DNA of 64,000 bases from Chromatium weissei (GTDB taxonomy: Bacteria > Pseudomonadota > Gammaproteobacteria > Chromatiales > Chromatiaceae), in assembly GCF_016583765.1 (NCBI RefSeq), contig NZ_NRRR01000001.1, positions 310,001 to 374,000 of the forward strand. The letters run 5' to 3'. Of this stretch, positions 47,301 to 54,786 are shown in pieces. A program made the translations under genes and the position numbers. Below the pieces are notes generated by a model, which saw nothing but the letters and a program-made list of their open reading frames with translations, searched no databases and was not told where the DNA came from. Position 1 is the stretch's first letter, and each line of letters begins with the position of its first letter.

Positions 47301-48176
47301 GCGTTATCATCGAAAGCCTTAGGTGTATTAGATGGCGCTGATGTTGACGTATTGACGACTGCTCAAATAGATGCGTTGACAGTAAAACAAGTTGCGGCTC
47401 TGTCATTAACAGCAGTGGAATCATTTGATGATATGCAAATTGGCGCATTAACGACTGCCGCATTCTCTAAGTTAACAACTGCGCAGATTCCGGTCATTGA
47501 TGCAGCAGCATTACCCGGTATTACTCCTGCGCAATTGGGCGCAATGAGTTGTGCAGCATTACACAGCTTCACGAATGCACAGGTGGCTGTTTTGGAATCT
47601 GATCCCGAGCAATTTGCCGCATTAGATTTTAGTACGCCATTAGCACTTGATCTCGGCGATGATGGTTTACAAACGGTGGCGGCTGATATTGGTGTGATTT
47701 TTGATTTGTTAGGTAATGGAGAGGCTAAACAAGTCGGATGGATTGCGCCGAATGACGGTTTATTGGCGTGCGATCTTAATAACAATGGTCTCATTGACGA
47801 TGGAAGTGAATTGTTTGGCAGTGGTACACGCTTGGCTGATGGCACGACTGCCGCCGATGGTTTCATTGCGTTAGCGGCACTCAACAATAATGACGATGCA
47901 GTGATTAATGCGAATGATCCGATGTTTGCTGAACTGCAAATATGGCGCGATCTGAATCAAAATGGTCAGAGTGAAATGGGTGAGTTAATTTCACTGGTGG
48001 AGCTGAATATCACGCAACTAGAAATCAACGCTACACACTCGGTGAGTTTCGATCAAGGGAATATCATTCGGTTCATTGCGGAATACAGCACTGCGAACGG
48101 TGAAACACATTTACTTGCTGATGTTTGGCTCGCTGGCGTGATTACTACAACCAGTTTAGATTCGGGCGTTATTTAA
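44340..48176 (+). CDS. Giant octapeptide-repeat protein with C-terminal EF-hand-like region, probably type I secreted
   Basis: A 1278-residue protein. From about residue 15 to 1080 it consists of octapeptide units with the consensus [I/L/F/V]-x-x-[L/F/M]-[T/S/D]-x-x-[Q/A/D], for example IAALTTKN, IAALSSTQ, FAALTPKQ. About ten units form a higher-order repeat of about 80 residues in which FAALTSKA, LAGLEATD, IAALTAKQ, IPGLSxAA, IAALSTAA and IAALSSTQ recur in order. The C-terminal 190 residues contain LALDLGDDGLQTV, then calcium-site-like loops CDLNNNGLIDDGSELFG, LNNNDDAVINAND and DLNQNGQSEMGEL, as in RTX exoproteins. There is no signal peptide, so a type I route is likely. ATG 44340 has AGGATG seven bases upstream. 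Confidence 0.8.
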   Translation: MATTITIVSTMTNSQIQALTLAQMAGLLTSDIAALTISHIGALAPEQFAALTTKNIAALSSTQVNAMAPEDFAALTPKQFAAFAPATIPVLDGSDIDGFTNAQLGAFTAKQAEKLTATALASLSATQITALSTAAIAALSSIQVTALDNAAIGALLPEQFAAFTSKALPGLEAATDIDVLTTDQFAALTAKQIPGLSVAALAELDATDIPPIPTATIAVMTSTQLEALTATAIAAFTPNQFAALSSKALGSLEVADITAIGADAAQIGALTVKQIPGLSLDVIGALSAAQIPLLSTAAISALSSAQVNELTDAQLDALKPTQFAALTSKALAALDDDDMINSVSVLQFAALTSKQIGGLSATAIGSLSVAQINALSTATFAAFTSTQIAAIDAGAIDVTTIATKHIAAMTSKQIPGLTADFIAELAVAQIPKFSTAAISALSATQLNEFSESQLEALTTAQFAALSSKALAALDAADIDGFENATPITTLIPALTSKQVTGLSVDAIEAMSTTQLNALSTIAFAALTSTQLAAIDAGVIDVTAITTKQIAVLTAKQIQGLTNEFITELSATQIPVLSTAAIAALSSSQVAALNNAVIGNLTTAQFAALTSKALVAFDATDIGNLTDNQLAALTAKQIPGLSDAAVTALGAGDVVHLSTAALAALNSTQMTALTETAVNALTPTQFAALTAKALAGLEAIDITTIGGDTAQIAALTAKQIPGLSEDAIAAIDATQVVALDTAAIAALSSTQVAALVDAAVTALLPEQVAALSAKALAAFNETDIDNLSVTQIAALTAKQIPGFTTAAVQSLDTAQLNALATDAFAALTSVQIAALDTAIDMSDISTTQIAALTAKQIIGLANTEVAELGSNQIMALSSTTFAALSSTQVTALDDAVIEYITTAQIAALTSGALAGLEVANDIAALTTDQIAALTAKQIPGLSIAAIVELDAAQIAALSTAAVAALSSTQLDAFDPVSQLIAFTPLQFAALSSKALGVLDGADVDVLTTAQIDALTVKQVAALSLTAVESFDDMQIGALTTAAFSKLTTAQIPVIDAAALPGITPAQLGAMSCAALHSFTNAQVAVLESDPEQFAALDFSTPLALDLGDDGLQTVAADIGVIFDLLGNGEAKQVGWIAPNDGLLACDLNNNGLIDDGSELFGSGTRLADGTTAADGFIALAALNNNDDAVINANDPMFAELQIWRDLNQNGQSEMGELISLVELNITQLEINATHSVSFDQGNIIRFIAEYSTANGETHLLADVWLAGVITTTSLDSGVI
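44380..47590 (+). repeat. Coding octapeptide (24-base) repeat array
   Basis: The DNA encodes well over 100 consecutive eight-codon units in the giant protein. At base level the units are degenerate (GCATTAACTGCCAAACAAAT-like segments), with a secondary period of about 240 bases. Boundaries are approximate. Confidence 0.75.
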
Positions 48177-48317
48177 ATGATTGGTTGTGCTTTAATCAAT
48201 AAAATTGTACTGATTAAGGCATTACTAATCATGATTATCCAATACATACGCTAATGTTCTCTCAATTCTGGCGAGAAGGAATTTAGCAAAAACATCATTC
48301 TTATCGGAGTATTTGTT

Positions 48318-49937
48318 ATGGCAATTTTTGTTGATACTACTGGAACCAATACGTTAGCTGGCACGACCCCTATCGCTCCTGCAACTAGCGTTCCTGATAT
48401 TTTAATTGGTTTAGATGGTAACGATGCCTATACCGTCGATGATCTTGGTGATCTGTGTCTTGAAGAGATCAATGGCGGTACAGATACGGTCAATAGCTCG
48501 GTTAATTATATTCTGCCCGATTTTATTGAAAATCTCGTATTAAGTGGCACTACTCCCAACCATATCAACGGTACTGGTAATGCACTCGATAACACATTGA
48601 ATGGAAATGCAGACAACAACATTTTAGATGGTGGCTCGGGTAAAGATACTCTCATTGGTGGCGGTGGTAACGACACTTATATTGTAGATAATACTGGTGA
48701 CTCTATTACTAGCAATATTGGCGTTGATACAGTATTGAGTTCAGTAACATTCACGCTGGCAGCCACAATCGAAAATTTGACTTTAACTGGCATTGCTAAT
48801 CTCAATGGAACTGGAAATGATTTACCAAATGTGTTAATTGGAAATGTTGGTAAAAACATTCTCAATGGCGGTGTTAACGATGACGCATTGCTTGGGAATG
48901 GCGGTAACGATAGTTTGGATGGAGGAGCAGGCATCGATCAAATTGCCGGTGGAGCAGGAAACGATACTTTGCAAGGTGGTGCGGATGGTGTAACAGATTA
49001 TTTAGTCGGTGGTTCTGGTAATGATGTCTATATTGTTGATGTCGATTACGGCGGTATAAATTCCGATGTCATTTCTGAACAAATGATTGGTGGTGGAATT
49101 GATCTCATTAAAAGCAGCGTGACTTATACGCTTGCTCCTTTTGGTCTTTCAACTCCTTTTGCGGATGGCGATCTTCAATACATTGAAAATCTAACTTTAA
49201 CTGGCACGTCAGCAGGCGGAACTGGTAATGCGTTGAATAACATTATTACAGGGAATTTAGAAAATAATGTACTAACTGGTGGTGCTGGCAACGATACGCT
49301 AATTGGTGGTAAAGGAAATGATACCTATACAATCGCTGCAATTGGAGATGTGAATGATCGCATCACCGAAAAGGCAGGTGAAGGTACGGACACCGTCAAT
49401 AGCGGTATTACGCACACACTCGTAACCAATCTTGAAAATCTGAATTTATACGTCACTACTGCAACAGAAACTACTGCAATTAACGGTTATGGTAATACCG
49501 TAGCAAACGTAATTAACGGCAATGATGGGAACAATAAAATCGACGGCAACGCGGGTAATGACACCATCAGTGGTGGTGCCGGTATTGATACGCTAATTGG
49601 TGGCGCGGGTAATGATTCAGTGAGTGGTGGTACTGAGAGTGATGTTTTTATTTACAGTTCACTTTCACAAACGGGAAAAAGCTCTACAGCTTGCGATACG
49701 ATCACCGATTTTTTAAGTGGTGATACTATTGATATAAATGCGATCTCAGGTACTTGGACGTTGGTCACTACACGCACTGCAACTAAACTACAAATAGTCT
49801 GGACTGATAAAAGTGGTACTCTATCGTTCTATTACGGTACGGATAATGATGTTGACGCGATGATTGTATTGACTGGGGTGATGGGAGGATTGGCGTTCAA
49901 TTCAACAACTCAAGTGATTTCTCTTCCGCCAACGTGA
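48318..49937 (+). CDS. RTX-type calcium-binding secreted protein
   Basis: A 539-residue protein without signal peptide, rich in RTX nonapeptides: [51 protein letters not shown] and [20 protein letters not shown]. Between them recur beta segments of the [20 protein letters not shown] kind. The C-terminus [19 protein letters not shown] is like the serralysin/RTX C-terminal region that carries the type I secretion signal. No protease or lipase domain is visible, so it is a structural or adhesive exoprotein. ATG 48318 has CGGAG upstream. It follows the giant repeat protein by 141 bases in the same direction. Confidence 0.88.
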   Translation: MAIFVDTTGTNTLAGTTPIAPATSVPDILIGLDGNDAYTVDDLGDLCLEEINGGTDTVNSSVNYILPDFIENLVLSGTTPNHINGTGNALDNTLNGNADNNILDGGSGKDTLIGGGGNDTYIVDNTGDSITSNIGVDTVLSSVTFTLAATIENLTLTGIANLNGTGNDLPNVLIGNVGKNILNGGVNDDALLGNGGNDSLDGGAGIDQIAGGAGNDTLQGGADGVTDYLVGGSGNDVYIVDVDYGGINSDVISEQMIGGGIDLIKSSVTYTLAPFGLSTPFADGDLQYIENLTLTGTSAGGTGNALNNIITGNLENNVLTGGAGNDTLIGGKGNDTYTIAAIGDVNDRITEKAGEGTDTVNSGITHTLVTNLENLNLYVTTATETTAINGYGNTVANVINGNDGNNKIDGNAGNDTISGGAGIDTLIGGAGNDSVSGGTESDVFIYSSLSQTGKSSTACDTITDFLSGDTIDINAISGTWTLVTTRTATKLQIVWTDKSGTLSFYYGTDNDVDAMIVLTGVMGGLAFNSTTQVISLPPT

Positions 49938-50052
49938 ATTGCTAGATAGTGCTTTTTCTTCAAAGAGCTATTTTTTCTTTTGAAGTCAAAGATTAAACGT
50001 GTTGATGCTGTTTGTTTTTTCTATCAACGCCAAACAGGACTAATTAGATAAA

Positions 50053-50084
50053 AAACCGCTTACAAGAAGAAAAACGAGCGGTTT
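50053..50084 (+). terminator. Hairpin after RTX gene
   Basis: AAACCGCT (50053-50060) pairs with AGCGGTTT (50077-50084), followed by CTTTAAT. It lies 115 bases downstream of the RTX stop, so assignment as its terminator is tentative. Confidence 0.45.
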
Positions 50085-50110
50085 CTTTAATCACACTGCC
50101 GAATTATTTA

Positions 50111-50413
50111 ATGGCGAAATATACCTGCATCTGCACTAACAAATCAGCGATAAATAAATTTACAGTTTTTCAACAACTAAAAGCTATTCAACAGAATGGT
50201 TCCATGCGCCAAAAAACCGAGTTGTTTGTATTCAGATTCGCATTGACTGTCATTCAAATTCCTAGACCATCAGAAACAATGTTGGCGGCATTCAGCAATA
50301 AGCGAATTTCGGGTAACGTCATTAAATTGACGGCGATTTACACCACAACCGATGGTCAAACGCATCTGCTCGCTGACGTGTGGTTGGCTGGTGTGAGTGA
50401 TATTGCTGTTTAG
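50111..50413 (+). pseudogene. C-terminal remnant of a second giant exoprotein
   Basis: The last 33 codons (from about 50312) encode GNVIKLTAIYTTTDGQTHLL then ADVWLAGV. This closely matches the extreme C-terminus of the giant octapeptide protein (GNIIRFIAEYSTANGETHLL then ADVWLAGV). The first 67 codons resemble nothing and may be scrambled or unrelated. This is therefore the tail of a lost paralogue, left between the RTX gene and transposase debris. A perfect terminator follows at 50432. Confidence 0.7.
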
Positions 50414-50431
50414 TGCCTGATTGATTGTTAG

Positions 50432-50469
50432 AAAAAGCCGCTTTTCTATAGTTGGGAAAGCGGCTTTTT
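50432..50469. terminator. Bidirectional Rho-independent terminator
   Basis: AAAAAGCCGCTTT and AAAGCGGCTTTTT form a perfect 13-bp stem with a 12-base loop and U tracts in both directions, 19 bases after the remnant stop. It was presumably the terminator of the lost exoprotein gene. Confidence 0.85.
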
Positions 50470-50528
50470 TATGTTTGCGTGAAGTATTGTTGTCTACAAA
50501 ACTAACCATAAATAAGCAAGGATATAAC

Positions 50529-50835
50529 TTAAAGAACTGCTAAATTTGCTCCAAGCAAATAATTGATCTCGGCAGAATCAATGAAATTAACAGAGACATC
50601 ACGCTTGATAGATTTCCATATCTGTTCTATTAAATTAAGGTCTGGCAAATAAGGCAAAATAAACAGCAGTGTTATGCCAAATCTGCTTGCTATTTTGCGA
50701 ACTCTTAAATAACGATGGCAGTTTTATAACGCGATTTTCTTTTCTAATTTTGAGCAAAAAATTTGCAACAAATTCTTTTTTGAGTTAATTGAGCTCAATC
50801 GTGTTTTTTCCATGAACTGCGTAAACTCCAACAGT
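50529..50835 (-). pseudogene. IS630-family transposase remnant
   Basis: Reading leftward, the final part gives LLFILPYLPDLNLIEQIWKS then IKRDVSVNF and a stop at 50529, the DDE-site region (PYxPDLNPIEQ) of IS630-type transposases. Further upstream, pieces in other frames (VGVYAVHGKN; KYLRVRKIA-like) show at least one stop and frame changes. The N-terminal part is missing and no terminal repeats were recognised, so the element is dead. Confidence 0.7.
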
Positions 50836-50877
50836 ATTTGATCTATACAGATTATTTCTTAATAGAGGTTAATTTCT

Positions 50878-51096
50878 ATGCAAGCCATCGAATTTGAAAC
50901 CCATGTGCATGATGGTGTGATTGAATTGCCACTCTCTTATCAGCATTGGCAGGAAGGTCTGGCAGTAAAAGTGATTGTGCTGGTCGCTGAACATGACACA
51001 CTGCCCAGCAAAAGTATTCAACGTCATGCGGGCACGATAACGCTGACTCAAGACCCTTTAGCATTTCAAGCAGTATTGCGAGACGAATGGCAATGA
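50878..51096 (+). CDS. Antitoxin of a VapBC-like pair
   Basis: A 72-residue protein starting MQAIEFETHVHDGVIELPLS, like the small AbrB/DUF2281-type antitoxins that pair with PIN toxins. Its stop overlaps the toxin start as ATGA, the usual coupling in these modules. A purine-rich AATAGAGGTTAATTTCT precedes the ATG. It is intact although the partner is broken. Confidence 0.75.
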   Translation: MQAIEFETHVHDGVIELPLSYQHWQEGLAVKVIVLVAEHDTLPSKSIQRHAGTITLTQDPLAFQAVLRDEWQ

Positions 51097-51375
51097 AGAT
51101 TGTGTTAGATACCAATATCGTTTTGTATTTTCTTGCTGGTCGTTTGGTGGAAGTATTACCACCAGCAGAATTTTTTTATTTCTGTTATTCCAGAAATGGA
51201 ATTGCTTTCTTATCCATTACTGACATCTGCTGAAGAAATGGCTATTCATGACTTTTGCAATGATATTGTTACGGCAACAGCGCATTATTACTTAAGAGCA
51301 ACTCTTAATACCAACGACTTAAAAATCTCTAATATCCCACTGTTATCAACTAAAGTGTTGATGCTGAAAAATTAG
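51093..51375 (+). pseudogene. Broken PIN-domain toxin (VapC-like)
   Basis: The start MKIVLDTNIVLYFLAGRLVEVL is a PIN-domain N-terminus with the first catalytic Asp. The frame is lost at a run of seven T residues near 51170. The next frame continues FFISVIPEMELLSYPLLTSA then EEMAIHDFCNDIV, which is the normal PIN sequence with its Glu. It then jumps to TATAHYYLRATLNTNDLK, so the segment of about 25 residues before the third acidic site also seems deleted. The toxin is therefore inactive. Confidence 0.75.
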
Positions 51376-51404
51376 AATGTAATCAAAATTTTGTGCTGAA
51401 TAAA

Positions 51405-51431
51405 AAACGCCCCGATAAATCAAGGGCGTTT
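51405..51431. terminator. Rho-independent terminator
   Basis: AAACGCCC (51405-51412) pairs with GGGCGTTT (51424-51431) across an 11-base loop, with A and T runs on the outside. It lies 29 bases after the toxin remnant and could also serve the leftward small genes. Confidence 0.7.
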
Positions 51432-51575
51432 AATGATTAAACATTAGTGTTGATAACGATGGATTTTGCGGTCAATTCTGTATTGCTTGAACAAACACCA
51501 ACAGGCTGATCGTCCTTAAAATATCGGGTTGATAACAGCGGTAATCTAACCTACGCTGATGTTTTTCAGTAATAA

Positions 51576-51731
51576 TTAATTCTCGACAGCAGAGATAATT
51601 TTTACTTCTCCTCTGTATTCTTGCTTAATCTTCTCTTTCGCTTGACTAGCACTGCTAGCTGTAACTGTTTTTGTCATCACAGCACTGCTATTAGAGCGAG
51701 TGTAGGTAACTCGAAACTTTTTATCACTCAT
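51576..51731 (-). CDS. Small unknown protein, 51 residues
   Basis: A short basic protein beginning MSDKKFRVTYTRSNSSAVMT, with predicted beta-alpha-beta character and no cysteines. A ribosome site GAGG lies eight bases before ATG 51731. It follows the next small gene by 54 bases on the same strand, suggesting a two-gene unit. I do not recognise a family. Confidence 0.5.
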   Translation of the reverse strand: MSDKKFRVTYTRSNSSAVMTKTVTASSASQAKEKIKQEYRGEVKIISAVEN

Positions 51732-51785
51732 ACGTATTAACCTCAATTGGATGTTGTTAGTGTGATGAACCAATGTTCGCTGATG

Positions 51786-51992
51786 TTACCGTTTTTTTTC
51801 TGCTTCTTTAGCAGCGAACGCAACCGCCGCAGGTAGTACTTCAGTAAGTGCAAATTTGCCTATATTAAAAATAGACTTGCCAACTAATTTAAGACCGCCC
51901 TTCATCTTATCCGTACCGTCAAAGCCATACCTAAGCTGATCAAAGTCATCAGACAACCTTAGATAACTAGCTCCTTCTTTTTCGTCGCTCAT
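51786..51992 (-). CDS. Small unknown protein, 68 residues
   Basis: A short protein beginning MSDEKEGASYLRLSDDFDQL with a mixed charged N-terminal half, and a C-terminal half (GGLKLVGKSIFNIGKFALTE then VLPAAVAFAAKEAEKKR) that could form an amphipathic or membrane-active helix. GGGTGA precedes ATG 51992; a GTG three codons earlier is possible. Along with the 51-residue gene it lies between toxin-antitoxin debris and an XRE regulator. No family recognised. Confidence 0.5.
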   Translation of the reverse strand: MSDEKEGASYLRLSDDFDQLRYGFDGTDKMKGGLKLVGKSIFNIGKFALTEVLPAAVAFAAKEAEKKR

Positions 51993-52225
51993 ACTGTTCA
52001 CCCATAAAAAGTAGATTGGATTATTTTGTGATGGCTATACTTGGATTCGTTACGATCTTTAATAAAATTCTTCATATCTGTAGGTGTCGCCAACGATCAA
52101 CCCATTACCAGATTGATGCCGCAAAAAATGAGACAACTCCTTCTAACGTGTGTCAGAATACAATCCATGATCACACAATAAAACCCACAAACACTCTACT
52201 TTTTAACCACTTTTAGGCGTATTTC

Positions 52226-52630
52226 ATGCACATTCACGAAAAGCTCAAAGTGATGCGTCGATGCAAAGGATGGTCACAAGAAGAAATGGCAGAAAAGCTC
52301 GGTTATTCACCAAATGGCTATGCGAAAATTGAACGTGGTGAAACAGATATTAAAGTTGATCAACTCGAAAAAATCGCAGAAGCAATCGGTATAGATTTGC
52401 AGCAATTTTTAAACTTAAACGATAAAAATGTATTTAATCTGGTAGAAAGTTGCAATCATATCAATACGCACGGAAATATCGTTTTAACAGAAACTAAATG
52501 CGGTCACGAGTTAGAAATAGCACTTTTATTATTACAAGAACGTGATAAAGAAGTTGAAAACTTAAAACAACAAATCAGCCAGCTCAAGCAAATCAATGCG
52601 CTATTAGAAAAATACAATTCTGGCAGTTAA
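52226..52630 (+). CDS. XRE-family transcriptional regulator with coiled-coil tail
   Basis: A 134-residue protein with an N-terminal helix-turn-helix (KLKVMRRCKGWSQEEMAEKL then GYSPNGYAKIERGE, residues 6-40) of the Cro/CI type. The C-terminal heptad-rich helix (LLLLQERDKEVENLKQQISQ) probably forms a dimer coiled coil. It resembles regulators on mobile elements. Its divergent neighbours are the two tiny unknown genes, which it may control. Confidence 0.85.
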   Translation: MHIHEKLKVMRRCKGWSQEEMAEKLGYSPNGYAKIERGETDIKVDQLEKIAEAIGIDLQQFLNLNDKNVFNLVESCNHINTHGNIVLTETKCGHELEIALLLLQERDKEVENLKQQISQLKQINALLEKYNSGS

Positions 52631-52699
52631 AAACTGGGGAGATGGCATCTTTTCACAATGAGCATAGACCGAATAGTTGCAATTGAGAGAAAGTCACTT

Positions 52700-52918
52700 A
52701 TGTATTATGAAATTCTGATTGAATGGGACGCTGAAGCCAATGTTTGGTATATTGAAAACAGTACAGTGCCCGGATTAGTCGGCGAGGCGGAAACATTAGA
52801 TGCAATGCTGGCTTTATTGCAAACACGAGTTCCAGAAATGCTCGCAGAAAATGGTTGTCCCGCAGATAAATCAATTCCATTGCGGATGCTAACTACAACA
52901 GATTCAGCGCAATTGTAG
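52700..52918 (+). CDS. DUF1902 family protein
   Basis: A 72-residue protein: MYYEILIEWDAEANVWYIEN, then TVPGLVGEAETLDAMLALLQ and RVPEMLAEN. This is the DUF1902 pattern, related to HicB-type folds often found in toxin-antitoxin loci. The start at 52700 is preceded by GAGAAAG. No HicA-like partner is adjacent. Confidence 0.75.
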   Translation: MYYEILIEWDAEANVWYIENSTVPGLVGEAETLDAMLALLQTRVPEMLAENGCPADKSIPLRMLTTTDSAQL

Positions 52919-52952
52919 AGTGCGCAGCAATGCGCACCCCACTCATTCGCCG

Positions 52953-54653
52953 TTATTTCTCGCGGGAATACGGCCAAGCAGAAATACCGCCTTCCATTAC
53001 TTTGACGTTATTCCAACCATATCCATTCAAAATCGCCGCCACTTCATAACCACGCAATGACACGCGGCAATACACAATAATCTCGGTGCTTTTATCCTGC
53101 GGCAATTCATGTAACCGACTGCGTAATGCACCCTGCGGAATTAACACCTCACCAATTCCCAAACGCAGCTCTTCAAATTCTGATGGTGTGCGCGTATCAA
53201 TAATGAAACAGGACGCTCCGCTATCAACACGTTGTTTCACTTCTGCAATTGAAATTCCCTGCATTCTTCCCAGCAGTTTATTTTCTAAAACCTGTGCGGC
53301 GCTAATGACATGATCCAGCGCCAATGAATACGGCGGCGCATACGGCAAATCCGCATTCACTAAATCCGTAACCGTCAATTGACCGCGCAGCGCCATTGCG
53401 ACCGTCGCCACCCGTTTGCTGGCATCGCCGGGCCCGATGCACTGAAAACCCAACACCCGTCCGCTTTTGCGATCAGCAACCATTTTACTAATCAACAACT
53501 TACCCTGCATATACGGCGGAATATCCAGACCCGCAATCGTCGCGGTTTCGATGTCCAATCCCAGCGCCAGCGCTCGCCCGGCGCTCAAACCGGTGAACCC
53601 GACGGTGAAATCGAAAATTTTGCAGATGCCGGTGTGCGTGATGCCCGGAAACGTCGCGCTGCCTTCGGCAATCAGATTTTGTCCAATCACGCGCCCCTGT
53701 AAATTGGCGATGTCGCCGTACGGAGCGCGAACTTTTTCACCAGTAATCAACGACGTGCATTCGACGCAATCGCCCGCCGCGTAAATATCGGAATCGGAGG
53801 TTTGCATGAATTCGTTGACCGCGATTCCGCCCGCCGCGCCGATTTCCAGCCCCGCCGCCTGCGCCAATGCGATGTTTGGACGCACGCCGACTGCGACCAC
53901 CGCCAATTGGCACGGCAACTCGGTGCCGTTGTCGAGCTTGACTCCCGTCAATGCGCCATCCGCACCGAGAAATGCCGCCACGCCGTTGCCCGTGATGATG
54001 TCGGCATCAAAACCGCGCACATGATTGGCGACCAATTTGGCAAGATCGGAATCGAGAAACGGCAAAATCGACGGCATTTTTTCGACCACCGTCGTGTGAA
54101 TGCCGGCTAAATGCAGCGCCTCGCACACTTCAAATCCAATTAAACCACCGCCGACAACCACCGCCCGCGTTGCCCGTTTTTCATCTCGAATCGCACGAAT
54201 GGCATCCGCGTCACCGAGTGAATGCAGTGTATAAATGCCAGTTAAATTCGCGCCAGCAATTGGTGGATATAATGCGGTTGCGCCAGTGGCAATTACCAAT
54301 TTGTCATACGTTAATGTGCTTAATTCACCGGTCGGTAAATGTTTACAGGTGACGGTTTTTGTATTGCGATCAATTGCAATTGCTTCGGTTAAAACTTTGG
54401 CGTTAATCCGTTTGGCGGCATTAAAAAAATTGGGATCGCGGACAATGCCAGCGCCAGTGCAAATCAATTGATTGCGGTCATCAAAAACACCGCCGACGTA
54501 ATACGGATAGCCGCAGGAAGCCATCGATAAATCGGCTTCTTTTTGAATGATGGTGATATTGGCGTGTTCATCCATGCGCCGCGCTTTGGCAGCAGCTTTT
54601 GGGCCAGCAGCGGAGCCACCGATGACGACGATGTTAAGCGGTTGTGCAGACAT
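52953..54653 (-). CDS. CoA-disulfide reductase-like flavoprotein fused to rhodanese
   Basis: A 566-residue fusion. The N-terminal pyridine nucleotide-disulfide oxidoreductase has the FAD motif VVIGGSAAGPKAAAKARR, the single active Cys in MASCGYPYYVGG (as in CoADR and NADH:persulfide reductases), and the NAD motif VVVGGGLIGFEVCEAL. A C-terminal rhodanese domain (about residues 465-566) has the active loop VYCRVSLRGYEVA. Such fusions handle CoA persulfides or polysulfides in sulfur metabolism. It is monocistronic. The Cys before Gly-Tyr replaces the usual Asn-Cys-Gly-Leu context. Confidence 0.88.
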   Translation of the reverse strand: MSAQPLNIVVIGGSAAGPKAAAKARRMDEHANITIIQKEADLSMASCGYPYYVGGVFDDRNQLICTGAGIVRDPNFFNAAKRINAKVLTEAIAIDRNTKTVTCKHLPTGELSTLTYDKLVIATGATALYPPIAGANLTGIYTLHSLGDADAIRAIRDEKRATRAVVVGGGLIGFEVCEALHLAGIHTTVVEKMPSILPFLDSDLAKLVANHVRGFDADIITGNGVAAFLGADGALTGVKLDNGTELPCQLAVVAVGVRPNIALAQAAGLEIGAAGGIAVNEFMQTSDSDIYAAGDCVECTSLITGEKVRAPYGDIANLQGRVIGQNLIAEGSATFPGITHTGICKIFDFTVGFTGLSAGRALALGLDIETATIAGLDIPPYMQGKLLISKMVADRKSGRVLGFQCIGPGDASKRVATVAMALRGQLTVTDLVNADLPYAPPYSLALDHVISAAQVLENKLLGRMQGISIAEVKQRVDSGASCFIIDTRTPSEFEELRLGIGEVLIPQGALRSRLHELPQDKSTEIIVYCRVSLRGYEVAAILNGYGWNNVKVMEGGISAWPYSREK

Positions 54654-54686
54654 GCAAAAACTCCAAATAGGTAATTGAACGAAGGG

Positions 54687-54708
54687 TTCGCCGCGTGATT
54701 GCGGCGAA
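54687..54708. other. Perfect inverted repeat upstream of the flavoprotein gene
   Basis: TTCGCCGC-GTGATT-GCGGCGAA is a perfect 8-bp stem located 34 bases before the flavoprotein start, in its probable 5' leader. A second small hairpin (ATGCGC/GCGCAT with a T run) occurs at 54752-54775. Either could be an operator or a terminator. Confidence 0.4.
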
Positions 54709-54786
54709 GTGAAGCGGATTATGCGGTGTGCATGGTGTGAATGATTTGAAGATGCGCAGTTGAATGCGCATTTTTATAGCGCGGCG

